NCBI GenBank assembly: GCA_003254885.1
Contig: QANT01006119.1
Coordinates: forward strand, 59,827-123,826
Origin: Purshia tridentata
Taxonomy: Eukaryota; Streptophyta; Magnoliopsida; Rosales; Rosaceae
Reading direction: 5' to 3'
DNA length: 64,000 nucleotides
The notes under the pieces were generated by a model. It saw only the letters and a list, made by a program, of their open reading frames with translations, made no database searches and had not been told where the DNA came from. Position numbers and translations under genes: made by a program. This document shows, piece by piece, positions 15,361 through 27,779 of this stretch (the first letter of the stretch is position 1; the number at the start of each line of letters is the position of its first letter).

Positions 15361-16680
15361 GCCTGCTATTTCTGTTTTAGGTGTGGCAGCTCGCTCTATC
15401 CGGACTTTATTTGGGCCTTTGTTAATCCATTGCCTTTGGGCCTCTGTTAATCCATTGCCTTTGGGCCTTTGGGCCTTTGTTTAATTCACTATAAAAAATG
15501 GGAAGACCCGAAGTCGGATTCTGTTGGATTGCGCTGTCCATGGGAAGGCGCGTGAAGTCAACACCCATAAGCTATCTCAAAGTCAATCATCATCATCATT
15601 TCCAATTTCAAAGTCTTTGTGGTGCGATCTAAACCAAGGTATGTGTAGCTACTGCAGAAGCATAACAACTGATCCATCTTAATTTACGCATGCACTTGGT
15701 TTCATTAATTTGAGTGTTGTTGCACGCTTAACTTGCAGTTTGTCGGACGTTGCGTTTGAATTGAAGGATCCGTCTTCAGATTTCCTGCATTGCAACTTTT
15801 CAATTGTTTTTTTCAGCTTCTTTTGACTTTCCTTTGCATCTGTTCCCCAAGACACTTTCATCCGTCTTCAATCTGTTTCATTGTTTTCATTTGTCCTTTG
15901 ATTTGATTTGAGTTGCGTTGTCTTCGTTGCACCAACCAACCTTCTTTTGCTTTTACTTTGCTTAGTCTACTTCAAATTGAAAAACCCAACCAAAAACACA
16001 AAAACACCTATGTCTTTTGTCCCTTGATTTCATTGTGTTATTATTCCCACCTTCTTTCTGCTTTTACTTTGCAATTGTTTCCCAAAGAACCTTACAAGAA
16101 AAAAAAAAAATTTATATACCCTCTGTACGTTCTTTAAGATTAGTCTGTATCCGTACTCCAGTGTTATATACTTGTCAAATCCAGAAAAGAAGTCAACTGA
16201 AAAACAGGTATTGCCTTTAGATTTTCTGGTTTCTTTTGTCTGTCTGGTCTTACTTCTTTAAGCTTATAAGCTCATCCTCGATCATGTACAGACTGACTGT
16301 ATTTGTACTCCGGTGTTCCGAAGAGCAACTAGCTTCATTCATAACCAAAAGAGATAAGGTACGTTCTTGTTGTGTTTTTATTCTTGTTTTTACCCCAAAC
16401 AAGTAGAAGTATATATTCCAAATTTCCCAAACCATGATCCCACATCGATCCTAGACATCGATCTTTTACCACAACAAGGGACTTTGTAAACAGAAACGAT
16501 CCCATATACTTCCAGATCTTGATGAAGTCGAGAGAGATTTAATTAACAACCTTCATGCACCCTCCTCTGTTTTTTATTTAGTTATTTGTCCTTTGACTTG
16601 AATCTGATTCTCATCGCAGTTTTGTTGTTATTCTCGTATAAATATATAATCATATCTGATTTGGTTTATATTCAACAGAC
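15361..16680 (+). promoter_or_regulatory. Upstream and probable spliced leader region of the NLR pseudogene
   Basis: At 15421-15470 a 25-bp unit (GTTAATCCATTGCCTTTGGG plus five bases) is tandemly repeated, followed by more GGGCCTTT copies; TGGGCC-type words resemble plant site II elements. AGTCAAC near 15556 contains a W-box core on the minus strand. Candidate donors (AAGGTATGTG at about 15636, AAGGTACGTTC at about 16356) and a good acceptor TTCAACAG directly before the ATG at 16681 suggest introns in the 5' leader, as seen in related NLR genes. The leader structure is inference. Confidence 0.4.
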
Positions 16681-19600
16681 ATGAATATTATTTCTGAAAT
16701 TGTTGGAAAAGTTGTGGAGACTCACGTGGGTTATCTATTTCACTGCAAAAGAAACCTTCAAAATCTGGAGACTCACGTGCGCGACTTGGGTGCTGCCGGA
16801 GAGAGTGTGCAACATAAGGTTGTTGTAGAAAAAGACAAAGGAAGAACAGTCGAACCCGAAGTCAACAACTGGCTGACAGATGTGGATAAGATCACTGCAG
16901 AGGAAAACAAAATATTGGAAGATGAACGCCAAGGAAAGATGAAGTGTCTCCGTGGGTTTTGTCCAAATCTAATCCTCCGTCATAAGCTAAGCAGGAAGTC
17001 AACCAAATTGGTGCAGGAGGTTGTTGAGCTCAATGGAAAGAAAAATTTTACCAGTTTTGCATACCATGTTCGCCCACAAGAGGTATGTGCCACATCCACC
17101 AAAGATTACGTGGCCTTTAATTCGAGGGATTCAATTGCAAAGAAAATCATGTATGAACTGAAAAATCCTAATACCGACACGATTGGGGTGTACGGAATTG
17201 GGGGTGTGGGCAAGACAACGCTGGTCAAAGAAGTTTTTAGGCAAGCAACAAAAGATGGAAAGTTATTTGAAGATGTGGTCATGGTTCTAGATGTGAAAAA
17301 TAATTTGAACTTAGAAAAAATTTAAAAAGAAATTGCTGAAAAGTTAGGTATGGAAGTTGTTGAGAAGAGTCTACAGGTAAAAGAGCACGCCGTGTATGTG
17401 ACAGGATAAAAGACAAAAAGATTCTTATAATTATAGATGATGTTTGGGCAACAATTGATTTGGAGGCTTTGGGACTTCCCAGTGTGGCAAGTTGTAAAAT
17501 ATTGTTGACATCTAGAAGTCGGGCTACATTATCATCTGGTATGCGAACACAAAAAGAGTTTCCACTTGACGTTGTAGATGAAAAAGAAACTTGGAGTTTA
17601 TTTCAGAAGAAGGCAGGTGATGTTGTTGAAGATCCCGCTATACGAAATGTAGCAACCCTAGTAGCCCAAAAATGTGGTGGATTGCCGGTTCTTGTTGTCA
17701 CAGTTGCAAGTGCTTTGAAAAATAGAAGCAAGTTAGATGCATGGAAAGATGCCTTGAGACGACTAAAAGGGTTCGACAAAGAAGAAGAAAAATTGACAAA
17801 AAGAGCATATATGGCTCTAGAGTGGAGTTATGACCAATTGGATGATAAGGAGCTTAAGCCATTGTTCTTGCTTTGTGGAATTAGTGCTATAGGGGGGAAC
17901 TATATGACCTTTATGGACTTGTTGAAATATGGTATGGGTTTGGGTGTGTTTAAGAACGTCCATACAGTGGAAGAATCATGGAATATGTTGCATTCTTTGG
18001 TTGAAAAACTTAAAGATTCTTGTCTATTGTTGGACGATGGTGATGCAGGTGTCAGAATGCATGATCTTGTCCGTGATGTTGCTAACCGAATTGCGGTCAG
18101 AGATCAACACGTCTTATCACAATTTGGAGGTGAATTGAAAGAATGGCCAAATAAGGAATTCTTGAAAAAGTGCACTAAGATCTCTCTCATATATAGCAAT
18201 ATCCCTAGGCTTCCTGAAGTTTTGGAATGCAGAGAACTAGAAATGTTTGTATTGGCTCTTAAAAGAGATGATGACTTGCAGGAAATCCCATGCAACTTTT
18301 TTAAAGAAATGAAGAAGCTCAAAGTGTTGGATTTAACCACTTTCCGTATTCCGGCATTGCCTTCATCTTTCCAGTTCCTAAATAATCTCCAAACATTGTG
18401 TTTAGATGGATGCGTGTTGGGAGACATAGCTCTAGTTGGACAACTAACACACTTACAAATTCTTAGCTTTGCACGTTCCAAGATTGAACATTTGCCCAAA
18501 GAAATAGGGCAATTGACTCATTTACGGTTGTTGGATTTGTCTAATTGCTCTAAACTTGAAGTGATTTCACCTAATGTTATCTCAAGCTTGAAAAGACTAG
18601 AAGAATTGAACATGAGAAACAGTTTTAACAAATGGGAGGTTGAAGGAGTCGATGGTGAAAGAAGTAATGCTAGCTTTTTAGAGCTAAAGCACTTGTCTCA
18701 GCTAACCTCATTACGAATTTGTATTCCGGATCCTAGCATTATACCACCAGACTTGTTCTCCGAGAGCTTAGAAAGATACCAAATCATCATTGGAGATGTG
18801 TGGGATCGAATGAAGGAAACCACTGTCAAAACACTAAAGCTCAAGCTCACTACCAACAATAAATTGGACCAAGCTGGTCTGAAAATGCTGCTGAAGAGAT
18901 CTCAAGATTTGCACTTGGATGGGACGGAGGGTGTTAATAATATTGTCTATCAATTAGATAGTGAAGGTTTTCAGCAACTGAAACATCTTCATGTGCAAAA
19001 CAATGTTGATTTTACATATATCATTAATAGAAAGGTACGTCCTTGGTATCATTTTGATGTATTTTTCTTTCATTAGGATATCTTTTATATCTTTTTCTAC
19101 CACACTTAATGCATGATTGCTTTATTAATTGCTTGCTCATCCAATTTCATTCGTGGAATTTACAATTTTTATATTTTAGTAAGTAAACTAAAAGTTGCTT
19201 ATAATCCCTAGGATTCCGATCCCCAGCTTACTGATCTTTTAATATTACTAAGCAAATTAACCTTTGTTACCACAATTAATACATGAAATTACAAGTCTGC
19301 ATATTTGGAATATATATGACTAACAACATTGTACATGAATTGTGTACTACAGGTTGTGTATCCCAATATTTTAGCAACCTTGAGTGCGCATGGATGTGGT
19401 GACTTAAGATTCTTGTTATCATCTTCTATGGCTACAAGTCTAGTAAATCTCAAATGTCTTGAAATATTCTCATGCGAAATCATGGAAGAGATAGTATCAA
19501 CAAAAGAAGATGGTGAAGAAAATATGGATAACATGTTGTGTAAGCTAGAAGATCTCAGATTAAAATATCTTCCAAACCTGACTAGATTTTGTGCAGGAAG

Positions 19601-21654
19601 TTGTTTAGAATTTTTGTGATTGGAGAAATTGGAATTAGTTGATTGTACTAAACTGGGGGCATTCATCTTTGATCCTATGAGTAAAAATACTACAATCTTG
19701 AAAGAAACTGAAGAGAGGGACTCCGAGGAGAACTTTGATGTTGAGACAGTTGTACAATACTTTCTTTTTGATGAAAAGGTAATTTATGCCTATGTTTCTC
19801 TTTCTTTCCAGAAATGTTTTTATAATAAGTTCATATATAACTATGCAGATAAGATTTCCTAGCTTGCAGAGATTGGTGATCAATGGCCTAAGTAAATTGA
19901 TGACAATATGGCACAACCAGCTTGCTCCAGATTATTTTTGCAGACTCAAAGAACTTGAAGTTTCTAGTTGTGACAATCTAATAAATATCTTTGTGACTAG
20001 TATCCTGGGAAGATTGAATGATATACACAATGATCAGTTGGAGATTTTCAACTGTCAAAATCTTGATTCAGTAGCCATAAGTAAGTGCCCAAGGTTGAAA
20101 TATATTTTTGCAGCCTCAGTAGCCAGAAGTCTTCCGCAGCTACAAACGCTGAAAGTGCTAAATTGTGATAAAGTTGAGGAAATCATTGCAAAGGAAGAGG
20201 GACTAGAAACAATGCATAAGTTTGTGTTCCCAAAAGTAAGATATGTGCAATTTGCATGGCTACCTCAACTTAAGAGTTTCTATCCGGGGACGCATGTTTC
20301 CAAGTGGCCGCTACTCAACAACTTGGAAATAAATGGATGTGATCAAGTAGAGATTTTAGCCACGGAAGTTTCAACTCTTGAAGAAGTACATTTACACCAT
20401 CTTCATTCTCTTATGTATTTTCTTTGTTAAATATACTTTTTATTAGTATTAAATTCTTTATTAATTAACATGATAATTTGGTGTTCACTTTTCCAAATTT
20501 TTTAAAAGATATCCACGAAAACAATATTATTGAAAGTTGCCCAACATATATCATTTTTTTTCCATTAATTTAAAACTAAATTACGTATGCAGTTAATCAA
20601 TCTTGTTTTCATAAGAAAAAGGAAAATCGTGTTTTTGCATTCACGTGGATAAAGGTTAAAGACTTTAAAAGATCTATAAATGTGTTCATGTATACGCATG
20701 TACGCATGTGGCTCTCGATAATATCTCATGGCACCAATACATTCAAGTATCCAACTCAAAATATAATAGTTTAGAGGTGCATCAATTAAGTGATTCGGGC
20801 ATTATATTTGATCTCGAAACTTTAGAGGGATCAAAATCTGTTACTCTATATGCTATTTAATTAACATCCACACCTTTATATTTTATTTCAGGATTCATTC
20901 CCCAACTTGGAACGGTTGATGTTGGGGAGCTCCATCGAGATTTGGTATGGTCCACCCGTAGCAGAGTTCTTAAGCATACTAAAACATTTTCAGTTTGCTG
21001 CACCCTTCTCCAAGCAAGCAGTTCTCTTCCTTCAGAAATTACATAATCTTGAAACACTTTCAGTGAATTGTTCTTCGTTCGATGAAGAAAATGCAGCTGG
21101 GACCCTCCCACGTGTAAGACGTTTGGTGCTTCTTGATATGCGCATGCTGATGCATATAGGGAAGGAGAAGCCCCATTTTTTCCACGGATTAAAGATTCTA
21201 GATTCATCCGCAATAATATCCTTCCAGAATCTTACAAGTTTGGAAGTATATGGTTGTCACGGATTGGAATATTTAACAAGTTATTCGATAGCCAAAAGTT
21301 TGATGCAACTCACAAGCCTGAAAGTTTTGTGTTGTAGGAGAATGATTGGAATAGTGGCAATTAGGAGCGATGATGATGCAGGAAATGAAATTGGTTTCAG
21401 CCGATTGCAACATTTGACCCTTCGTTCTCTACCAAGTCTGCAAGGCTTTTGCTCGGAGAATTGCATTGTCAGTTTCCCATCCTTACAAAACTTTATGTGT
21501 AACCGCCTGCCTCAACTTGAAGCTTTCCCCTCAACTAGAAAGAGTTATAAGAGAAGAAGAAGAAGATGCTTATTATCTTGATAAGTATGATGGGAGAACG
21601 AGGACGAGGATGACCAGAACAGCGATAGTGAGGATGAGGAGGCAAAAACGATGA
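16681..21654 (+). pseudogene. CC-NBS-LRR (RPS5-like) disease resistance gene, disrupted by two stops and two frameshifts
   Basis: Intracellular immune receptor family. Segments 16681-19034, 19353-19778, 19849 to about 20430 and 20892-21654 are joined by plausible GT-AG introns. Order: coiled-coil N-terminus (MNIISEIVGKVVETHVGYL), P-loop GIGGVGKTTL, kinase-2 ILIIIDDVW, RNBS-B KILLTSRS, GLPL-type CGGLPVLVV, RMHDLVRDVA, then leucine-rich repeats. Lesions: TAA at 17323-17325 where the family has Gln (EKI-stop-KEIAEKLG); a one-base deletion near 17383 between P-loop and kinase-2, after which the frame resumes as RARRVCDRIKDKK; TGA at 19617-19619 in an LRR exon (CLEFL-stop-LEKLEL); a one-base deletion near 21483 (SFPSL, then continuing in another frame as LCVTACLNLKLSPQLERV). 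The first two remove the NB-ARC core. Draft sequencing error could explain single changes but hardly all four. Confidence 0.88.
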
Positions 21655-22432
21655 AAATAGTACGAGAATGATGATAAAGAAAGCAACTGTGAGTTTTTAT
21701 TTTTTACTTCTATATCAACTAAATAATAACAACTTTCATTATTCATATACTTAGTTCTCATATGGATGTTTTCGAACAAAAAATGGTTCTCATATTCAAG
21801 TGTTTGTTTAATTAATAATTTGTAATGATCAGTGAAATTTCTCCAGAGGGTCTGCTGATTGGCGATAGAAGAACATCAATATCACTGTAAGTATATATAA
21901 TGGGTATGTACCATCTAACAAAGAAAGTTTTCTGATTGACATTATAATTAATTACTTGTTCTGAAAATTCTCTGTCCCACCTTCAACATGTAACTTGTGC
22001 TCCATAACTTTTGTTGCCACTCGCAGATCTTATCTTGTTTGGAATAAACTTGCCAGCTGTCTACAAGGCACGTAGCCACGTAAATGTTTGAGTGGAAGAT
22101 TAATGTACCAAGTTGTGGATGCTTGTGTGATTGTGTAGGCCTTGGTGCCTTCCAAGTCTTATGCTTGTCTTGATTTCTGTGTAAAGCTTTGTAATAAAAA
22201 ATGATTTTCTTTCTGATTGCAAAAAAAGAAGAAAAAAAGTGTCATCTCTAATGCGCACGGTTTGGTCCTGCTGCTGCTTTGTTCTGGTCCCAGCAGCTCT
22301 CTACTTCTGGCTTCTCTCGGCTCTGTTATTGTGTTTTTGCTGCTTTGAGCTCTGTTTGACTCATTATTGGGTTTGTTTTGCCCTTTTTTTGGGCTTTCTT
22401 GTATTTCCTTTGCCTTGTTTTTTGTTTGTATA
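21655..22432 (+). other. 3' flank of the NLR pseudogene
   Basis: AT-rich sequence with a likely former 3' untranslated region; the stretch around 22180-22215 (TGTAATAAAAAATG) resembles a plant polyadenylation region. A T/C-rich stretch at about 22240-22430 follows. No gene is recognised. Confidence 0.4.
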
Positions 22433-23406
22433 CCCAAAGGTAGGAGTGGGAATAGGTTGGTTTTTACCCGACAACCGACCCATTATCAATCCATTTTTCT
22501 AGCCAATATTCACCCAACACCCGACCCAACCAAGTCGGGCCAATAATTCCACCCAACCTGACTAAAGGCGGGTTGGTTGGTGGTTATTAATTTCTTGAAA
22601 AGTCGGATGGCCGATATCACCTGAACAACGACTCTTAAAAAAAACAAATGGGCTATTTTACTTTCCATAGCTAAGCCTAAGCCCAATATAAAAATTGAAA
22701 ACCAAAACCCAATTTAGCTAAGCCTAAGCCCAATATAAAAGTTGAAAACCAAAACCCAATAAGCCTAACCTAAGCCATTAGCACCCGACACACCCATAAG
22801 CTATTACTCCAACTCTCAGGCTCCCAGTCACCCTCTCAACAAGTCTCATCTCTCATCTTCTCTCTCATCAACACTCATCTTCTCAACTTATCTCTCCTTT
22901 CTCAGTCTCTCATCTTCTCCCATCAATCAATCATCACCAAGTCATCTCTCTTGCCGGCGACCAAGCACTCCGTTCCGCTCGTCACTGGCGACAGCGATGA
23001 CAACCCCAAACTCTGTTCATCTCGTCACTTTCTCTGTCCCTTGAGCTTTGGGTGTTTTTGATTTGTTATTGGGTTCTATTGTCTGGGATCGCAGTAGGTG
23101 TGAAGAGAGAGGTGATTTGAGATGGGTATGTCAATTTGGTAATTTTGATTTGAAGACATGGCTTGTTTGGGTGGTAGGAGGAATAGCTGCCGCTGCTTGG
23201 TTTTGGTGGTTTATTATAAATTTTCTTGAAATTTTTTATTTCCTATTTTTTGGTTGCATCACCCATCATCCGACCCACTTGCAACCAACAAAGTCAGGCC
23301 GATAATGGTTTTACATTTCCTCTGAGATCGGTTGGTCCGGTAAGGTCGGTTGTTTGGCCGATATGGGCCCGACCCGACCCGACCCACTCCCACCCCTACC
23401 CAAAGG
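22433..23406. mobile_element. Non-autonomous hAT-like DNA transposon, about 958 bp, with 8-bp target duplication
   Basis: The element spans 22441-23398 and is flanked by the same 8 bases, CCCAAAGG, at 22433-22440 and 23399-23406. Left end: TAGGAGTGGGAATAGGTTGG; right end read on the other strand: TAGGGGTGGGAGTGGGTCGG, 16 of 20 identical. An 8-bp target duplication plus a short imperfect TAGGGGTG-type inverted repeat is typical of hAT elements. Both ends are rich in subterminal GGTCGG/CCGACC words, usual transposase-binding repeats in hATs. No transposase frame is present. The interior has a 47-bp tandem repeat at 22669-22762, a CT-rich stretch (22800-22930), and an exon-like GC-richer segment (about 22950-23260) that might be captured sequence. 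Confidence 0.87.
22669..22762. repeat. 47-bp tandem repeat inside the hAT-like element
   Basis: Two copies start at 22669 and 22716 with AGCTAAGCCTAAGCCCAATA; they differ by one A/G change before TTGAAAACC. It lies near the left end of the element, outside the subterminal GGTCGG repeats. Confidence 0.88.
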
Positions 23407-23845
23407 ATTTGAATTCTCTGGATCCCATAAATGTGATCGCATCATGAATATCAATCTCTAAAGCTAAATCCAAAATGGTTATGTTTAGCTCGTCACATTA
23501 AGCTGCTTCCTTTAAGAACGAGCTTGCGGTCGTTTTATTCCTTGATCTTCATACATCAGTTAATTAGAAACAGGTCAAAAACTCATAGTGTATAATCTTA
23601 AACATTGTTGCATAAGAAGATTTGATCCAATTTAAAAGGAAGTCATTATTCCAGCAGTTGCTCAATCTCCAAGCAAACTTTAATTTCATAACATCAAAGA
23701 AATTTCAAATAAAAGGTCTCCGTTTAATTAACGAATAACCACTCTCAACCTCACAACAAACATATGTACCATAGTCAAGGGACTGTAGAGTCCTACTTCA
23801 TAAATAGATCAGTCAACAATATAAAGTGAAAGTGAGAATGATATT
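23407..23845. other. 3' flank of the HAD-like gene
   Basis: Sequence between the transposon and the stop codon of the minus-strand phosphatase gene. It should contain that gene's 3' untranslated region. No other coding or repeated structure seen. Confidence 0.4.
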
Positions 23846-26800
23846 CTACCATATAAATGCAGGTAACACGTATGAGGGATAAGCATCATATTTGGAAGCA
23901 AGAGCTTGCACAGAAGATAAATCTGCAACGTCTGCAAAACTACTGAGTCCAAGTTCAGTTGCATGGATCCCACCTGTGATTAAAACTGACTGGACTGCAG
24001 CTTCATTTGCACCCTTAATGTCGTGGTGAAGAGAATCACCCACTGCAATACAATCATCAGGGTCTACACCGGCCAAGGCCATAGCTGATTTGTAGATGAT
24101 CTGTTTAAGAAAGGTGTAAACTGATCAAAAAGGCAAGCAAAGAGAATGTAGACTTAACCGAAATAAGCACAATGCGAATATAATGTGAGCATTTCTGCAA
24201 CAATCCATCTTTCCACTAACAACTGGCATAACTACCCCAACAGGTGAAGTTTAGCACAGATTTGTTAGTTTATTTTAGCTTAATCCTTTGGAAAGAGGCT
24301 TTTCGAGTAAAAAACAGTAAAACATGCTACAAGCTTGGGAAGATATAATATAATATTGAGGAATTGTGCATTGCAATCTACAAGCAGTAGTGGATCAAAA
24401 ATTTAAGTTGGGTGCGCCATATATGTAGAAAATTCATGCAAGGGTAAGATTGCGAGCCCATAATATTGAGCACATTTGCGTACTTGGATGCAACCTAGAG
24501 CAATAACATGAGTTTAGACTCTAGCTCTAGCGCAAAAGCAATATGCAGTAAAGTAAAAATTAATATATAATGATTTGACAACGGTAACCAGAACAATGTG
24601 ACTAGATCACCTTATCAGGCTTGCCCATCCATTTGACTTCACCCCCCAGCTCTTCATATTTGGCAGCCAGAGTCCCTAATAGGAGAAAACTTATTTATAT
24701 GAGGCAAAATATATGTATTATGTAATTTATTTATGTGTTAAATAATATGTACTCAAACAATATTCAAAACATGGTATATTATTTATTAAGCCCAGCATAT
24801 TAACTCAACTATGGCATTCTAAATATAGTGAAAAGTGTCCATATATGTAGGTCTTGTGTTCAGCACAATAGATAGTTATACCAGGCATTACACGCAAAGC
24901 TCTAGCCTCAACAGTCACAAAATCTGGATTGGCAACCACCATAGGGATGTGTTTAGCGGCACATTGTTCCAATATACTCTCAAGTTCCTCAAGTTTCATT
25001 GGGAGCGCATCACCAGAAGGATGCCCCAAGGCTTCAGTCCCATGAGCCAAAATAAATTCAGCATCTTCAACATTTTCCACAATTTGTAATCCAAGGCCCT
25101 GCAAGAGATTGATGAAGCCAGTTTCAAAGTTCAAAATGAACATTCATGAATAATTATATCAGTATATACTTCCCACTTCCTAGGCTTTCTTGTTGCTTGA
25201 TTAATCCCAAGCTTAAGAAGTTGGTATGATTAAAATGGATCGACTAACATAAGAAAATAAGTCACAATAAAATCATATGGGTGATTTTCAAATTCTTTTA
25301 TATTACAGACTTTGTTTGAATATATACAGGAGAGAGAATCCTTTTAACTAGGCTTCTACTGACAGATTTTTCCCTAAAAGAAATCTGGACATAATTTAGT
25401 GAAGAGAATAAATGGAGAGAAGCAGGGAGAGAAGGGAAAAGAACTATGGACCTCTATATTCTCTCTCAACCCACTTTTGATTTCTCTCAAAAAGTTGAGA
25501 GATTGGGAAAGTATAAATGAGTTTCCTGTTTTGTTTGCTTTCAAAGTATTCCGGAAATATATTCAGTCAAAGATTTTTCTCTTGATTTGTCTTGTACATC
25601 CATACAAGAGAAATCAGCACCTGCTCATCTCTTCTCTTCTCTCTTCTCAAAACTTAAATTGCCAAACACACGGTTAGTTTCCTGGGAAAAAAAATATTTC
25701 AAGCCTCAATCTTTTTCAAGTCGTATGGGTCCCTGAAGGATTCTTTCTTAAAAACCAATGACCTGAAATTATGGGCTTCCCCTTCCTTTCTGAATAATAA
25801 AGTAACTATGCCTCAACAGTCAAAGAGATATTAATGGAGGAGGAGAAGGAGGAAGCGGGAGAAAGAGAGTCCCATAGACTCCTTCAAGAGGTGAGATTCA
25901 CTGGAGGGAGGGAGAAAAATGCTAGTTAAAATCAACAACTGGCGTACCTCAAGAGATATGGCACCACGAGCACTCCAAGTCATATGAATGCAAGATTTTC
26001 CCAGTGCTGCAAACCAAGCATCATCTCTCCTTTTTCACAACAACATACAGGAGAAGTTACACAACCCTAGTAGATACAACAAGAAGATTGAAAGTGTAGT
26101 CGAAACACATAGCCTTTCACTTATCTGTACATAGATGCGGAGTATATTGCTATAATAGAGAGAGGCTACAGAAGAAGATTGAATAATAAATGAATGAATA
26201 GAAAAGCATATAGAGGGGGCATATAAATAATTAAATGATGACAGTGATACTAAACAACAATTTAACTAAAGATATATAAACTTAATATTTTTATAATGAC
26301 AATTTTCATGATCATAGTTCGAAAATTTGTATGCAGATAACTATTATAACATGAAAAGTAGCAGCAGTACAAACTTAGAACAGCCAAAATTTCTGGAGTT
26401 TTTAACACAAATTTTAAAGACATCAGTTTCATAACTTTCCAATTTTGCAAGGCGGACTCTTTTACTTATAAGAAATTTGGAAAAATATTCTGGAAAACCT
26501 AGATGTCAGTCCTCAAACAGCTTGAGGCTGAGAAACTGACACGCATAAAAGGCAGAGAGTATATTGATCCGCCTTGTCCATGATCTATGGGAAACAAACA
26601 TCAAACATATTCCAACCTCAATGATTTTAATCTTTTTTCAAAAAAAAAAAAAAATGGTGGTCAACCTTTGCAAGCTCTGATGTGTTATTTCTCCGCTAGT
26701 GATGGCTCCTGCAAAGACAGAAGGATCAAACCCAAGGCTTGTCAATTTCTCCATTGTTGAAGACGAGCGTCTTGAGGAATTACTTATAATAACCATCTTT

Positions 26801-27198
26801 GCTCCAGTATTTGCTAGCTTTTGCACTATTAAACAACAAGAAGATTACACAAATAAGCACCACCACATTGCAAAATTGCAACCACAACGACTTCTGGTAT
26901 CAACAAAATCAAATGCTTACCCAAATTCCAAAACTAACAGATGAAAACATACATGTTGAAATTGCACCAGGATAAGGTTGCTTCCCATCATGGAGGACTC
27001 CAAACTGATCTAAGAACCAGGCCTGCACGCAGATCACCAAACACATTTATATGTAATGTCAAGTTTAAATGTCCCTATGAAAGCGAAATTGACAGTGATG
27101 GGAACCTTGAAACGATGAGTTTCGGCAAGTTGTTGAAGCCCATTTAAGCGCTGGAAGAACTGAACCTCTTTGGATGGAACAGAGCAACTGGGCATCAT
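23846..27198 (-). CDS. HAD-superfamily class IIA phosphatase-like protein (TIGR01459-type)
   Basis: Seven exons on the minus strand: 27198-27106, 27022-26953, 26825-26666, 26029 (or 26026)-25948, 25098-24882, 24675-24611, 24100-23846; 313 aa with frame kept. Family: NagD-like HAD hydrolases; the substrate is not known from sequence. Motif I is FLDQFGVLHDG (nucleophile Asp36), motif II VIISNSS (Ser69), motif III Lys226 in GKPDK, motif IV GDSLHHDIKGA. The second motif I aspartate (general acid/base, DxD) is Phe38; related family members carry DxWGV or similar, so this is a family trait rather than a new mutation. The start has two consecutive ATGs; the first (27198) is used. No obvious transit peptide. 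The third-to-fourth exon junction has two in-frame acceptors three bases apart, giving QRD or QRRD. Confidence 0.88.
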
Positions 27199-27779
27199 CT
27201 TCTTCTTCTTCGTCTTCTTGTTGTTCGTCTGGTTGATAGTTTCTTTCCTTTATTTTGTTTCTGAGACCACTCTTTTTAAACAATGGCCAAACAGGCCCAA
27301 ATTTTTGGATTTAGAGAAGGAGATCTCTGTGCGCAGATGTGTGGGCCCCGAACTCATATAACAGTGTTTTCTTTTTCTGTTCAACTCTGTTTTCTGCTTC
27401 TGAAACTAGTCAGACTCAAATGATAGTTTATTATTTTCTTTAATGCATCAAGCTTGCTACTGAAAGTGTGTATTTTTCTTCATTAAATATCAAGTAATTC
27501 TGACCATTTACTCAGGATCAATCTGTTTGGAAACCAGTTTTCATTCTCTTGAAAACCAAAGCATTATGAAGTGATCAATTTGCTTGCATTCTTAACCATC
27601 CAATTTTCATTGTAAAAATGGAAAATGTTGTGATCTTGAAAAAACAAATGTGTTGGTAATACGCTAGATAAATAACCAACATTAGTTTGTTTTGGTACAC
27701 ACAAAAGCTTGTGCAAATGAATGAAATTCTGTCAAATACATGGTCACTAGAATACACAATTTCCTCTTCATTGAAGAAA
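27199..27779. other. Intergenic region between two minus-strand genes
   Basis: Contains the leader and promoter of the HAD-like gene and the 3' end of the thylakoid protein gene. A GAA-rich stretch (minus strand) lies immediately before the ATG. No further gene is recognised. Confidence 0.4.

Noticed and set aside
17371-17409. A splice donor (CAG-GTAAAAG) and acceptor (GACAG) that would remove the NLR frameshift region as an intron
   Set aside because: The interval would be about 29 bases, too short for a plant intron, and it would not remove the TAA at 17323.
17460-19076. A separate 538-aa NLR gene starting at 17460
   Set aside because: The reading begins in the middle of the NB-ARC domain at a non-conserved methionine; the upstream frame continues to kinase-2 and joins the 16681 segment, so it is one broken gene.
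24390-24560. A transposon-like word (AGTAGTGGATCAAAAATTTAAG) in another HAD-gene intron
   Set aside because: Only one possible end is seen, with no matching second end.
25380-25930. GA/CT-rich opposed stretches in an intron of the HAD gene, suggesting a MITE
   Set aside because: Arms pair only through low-complexity GA and CT runs, with no defined ends or target duplication.
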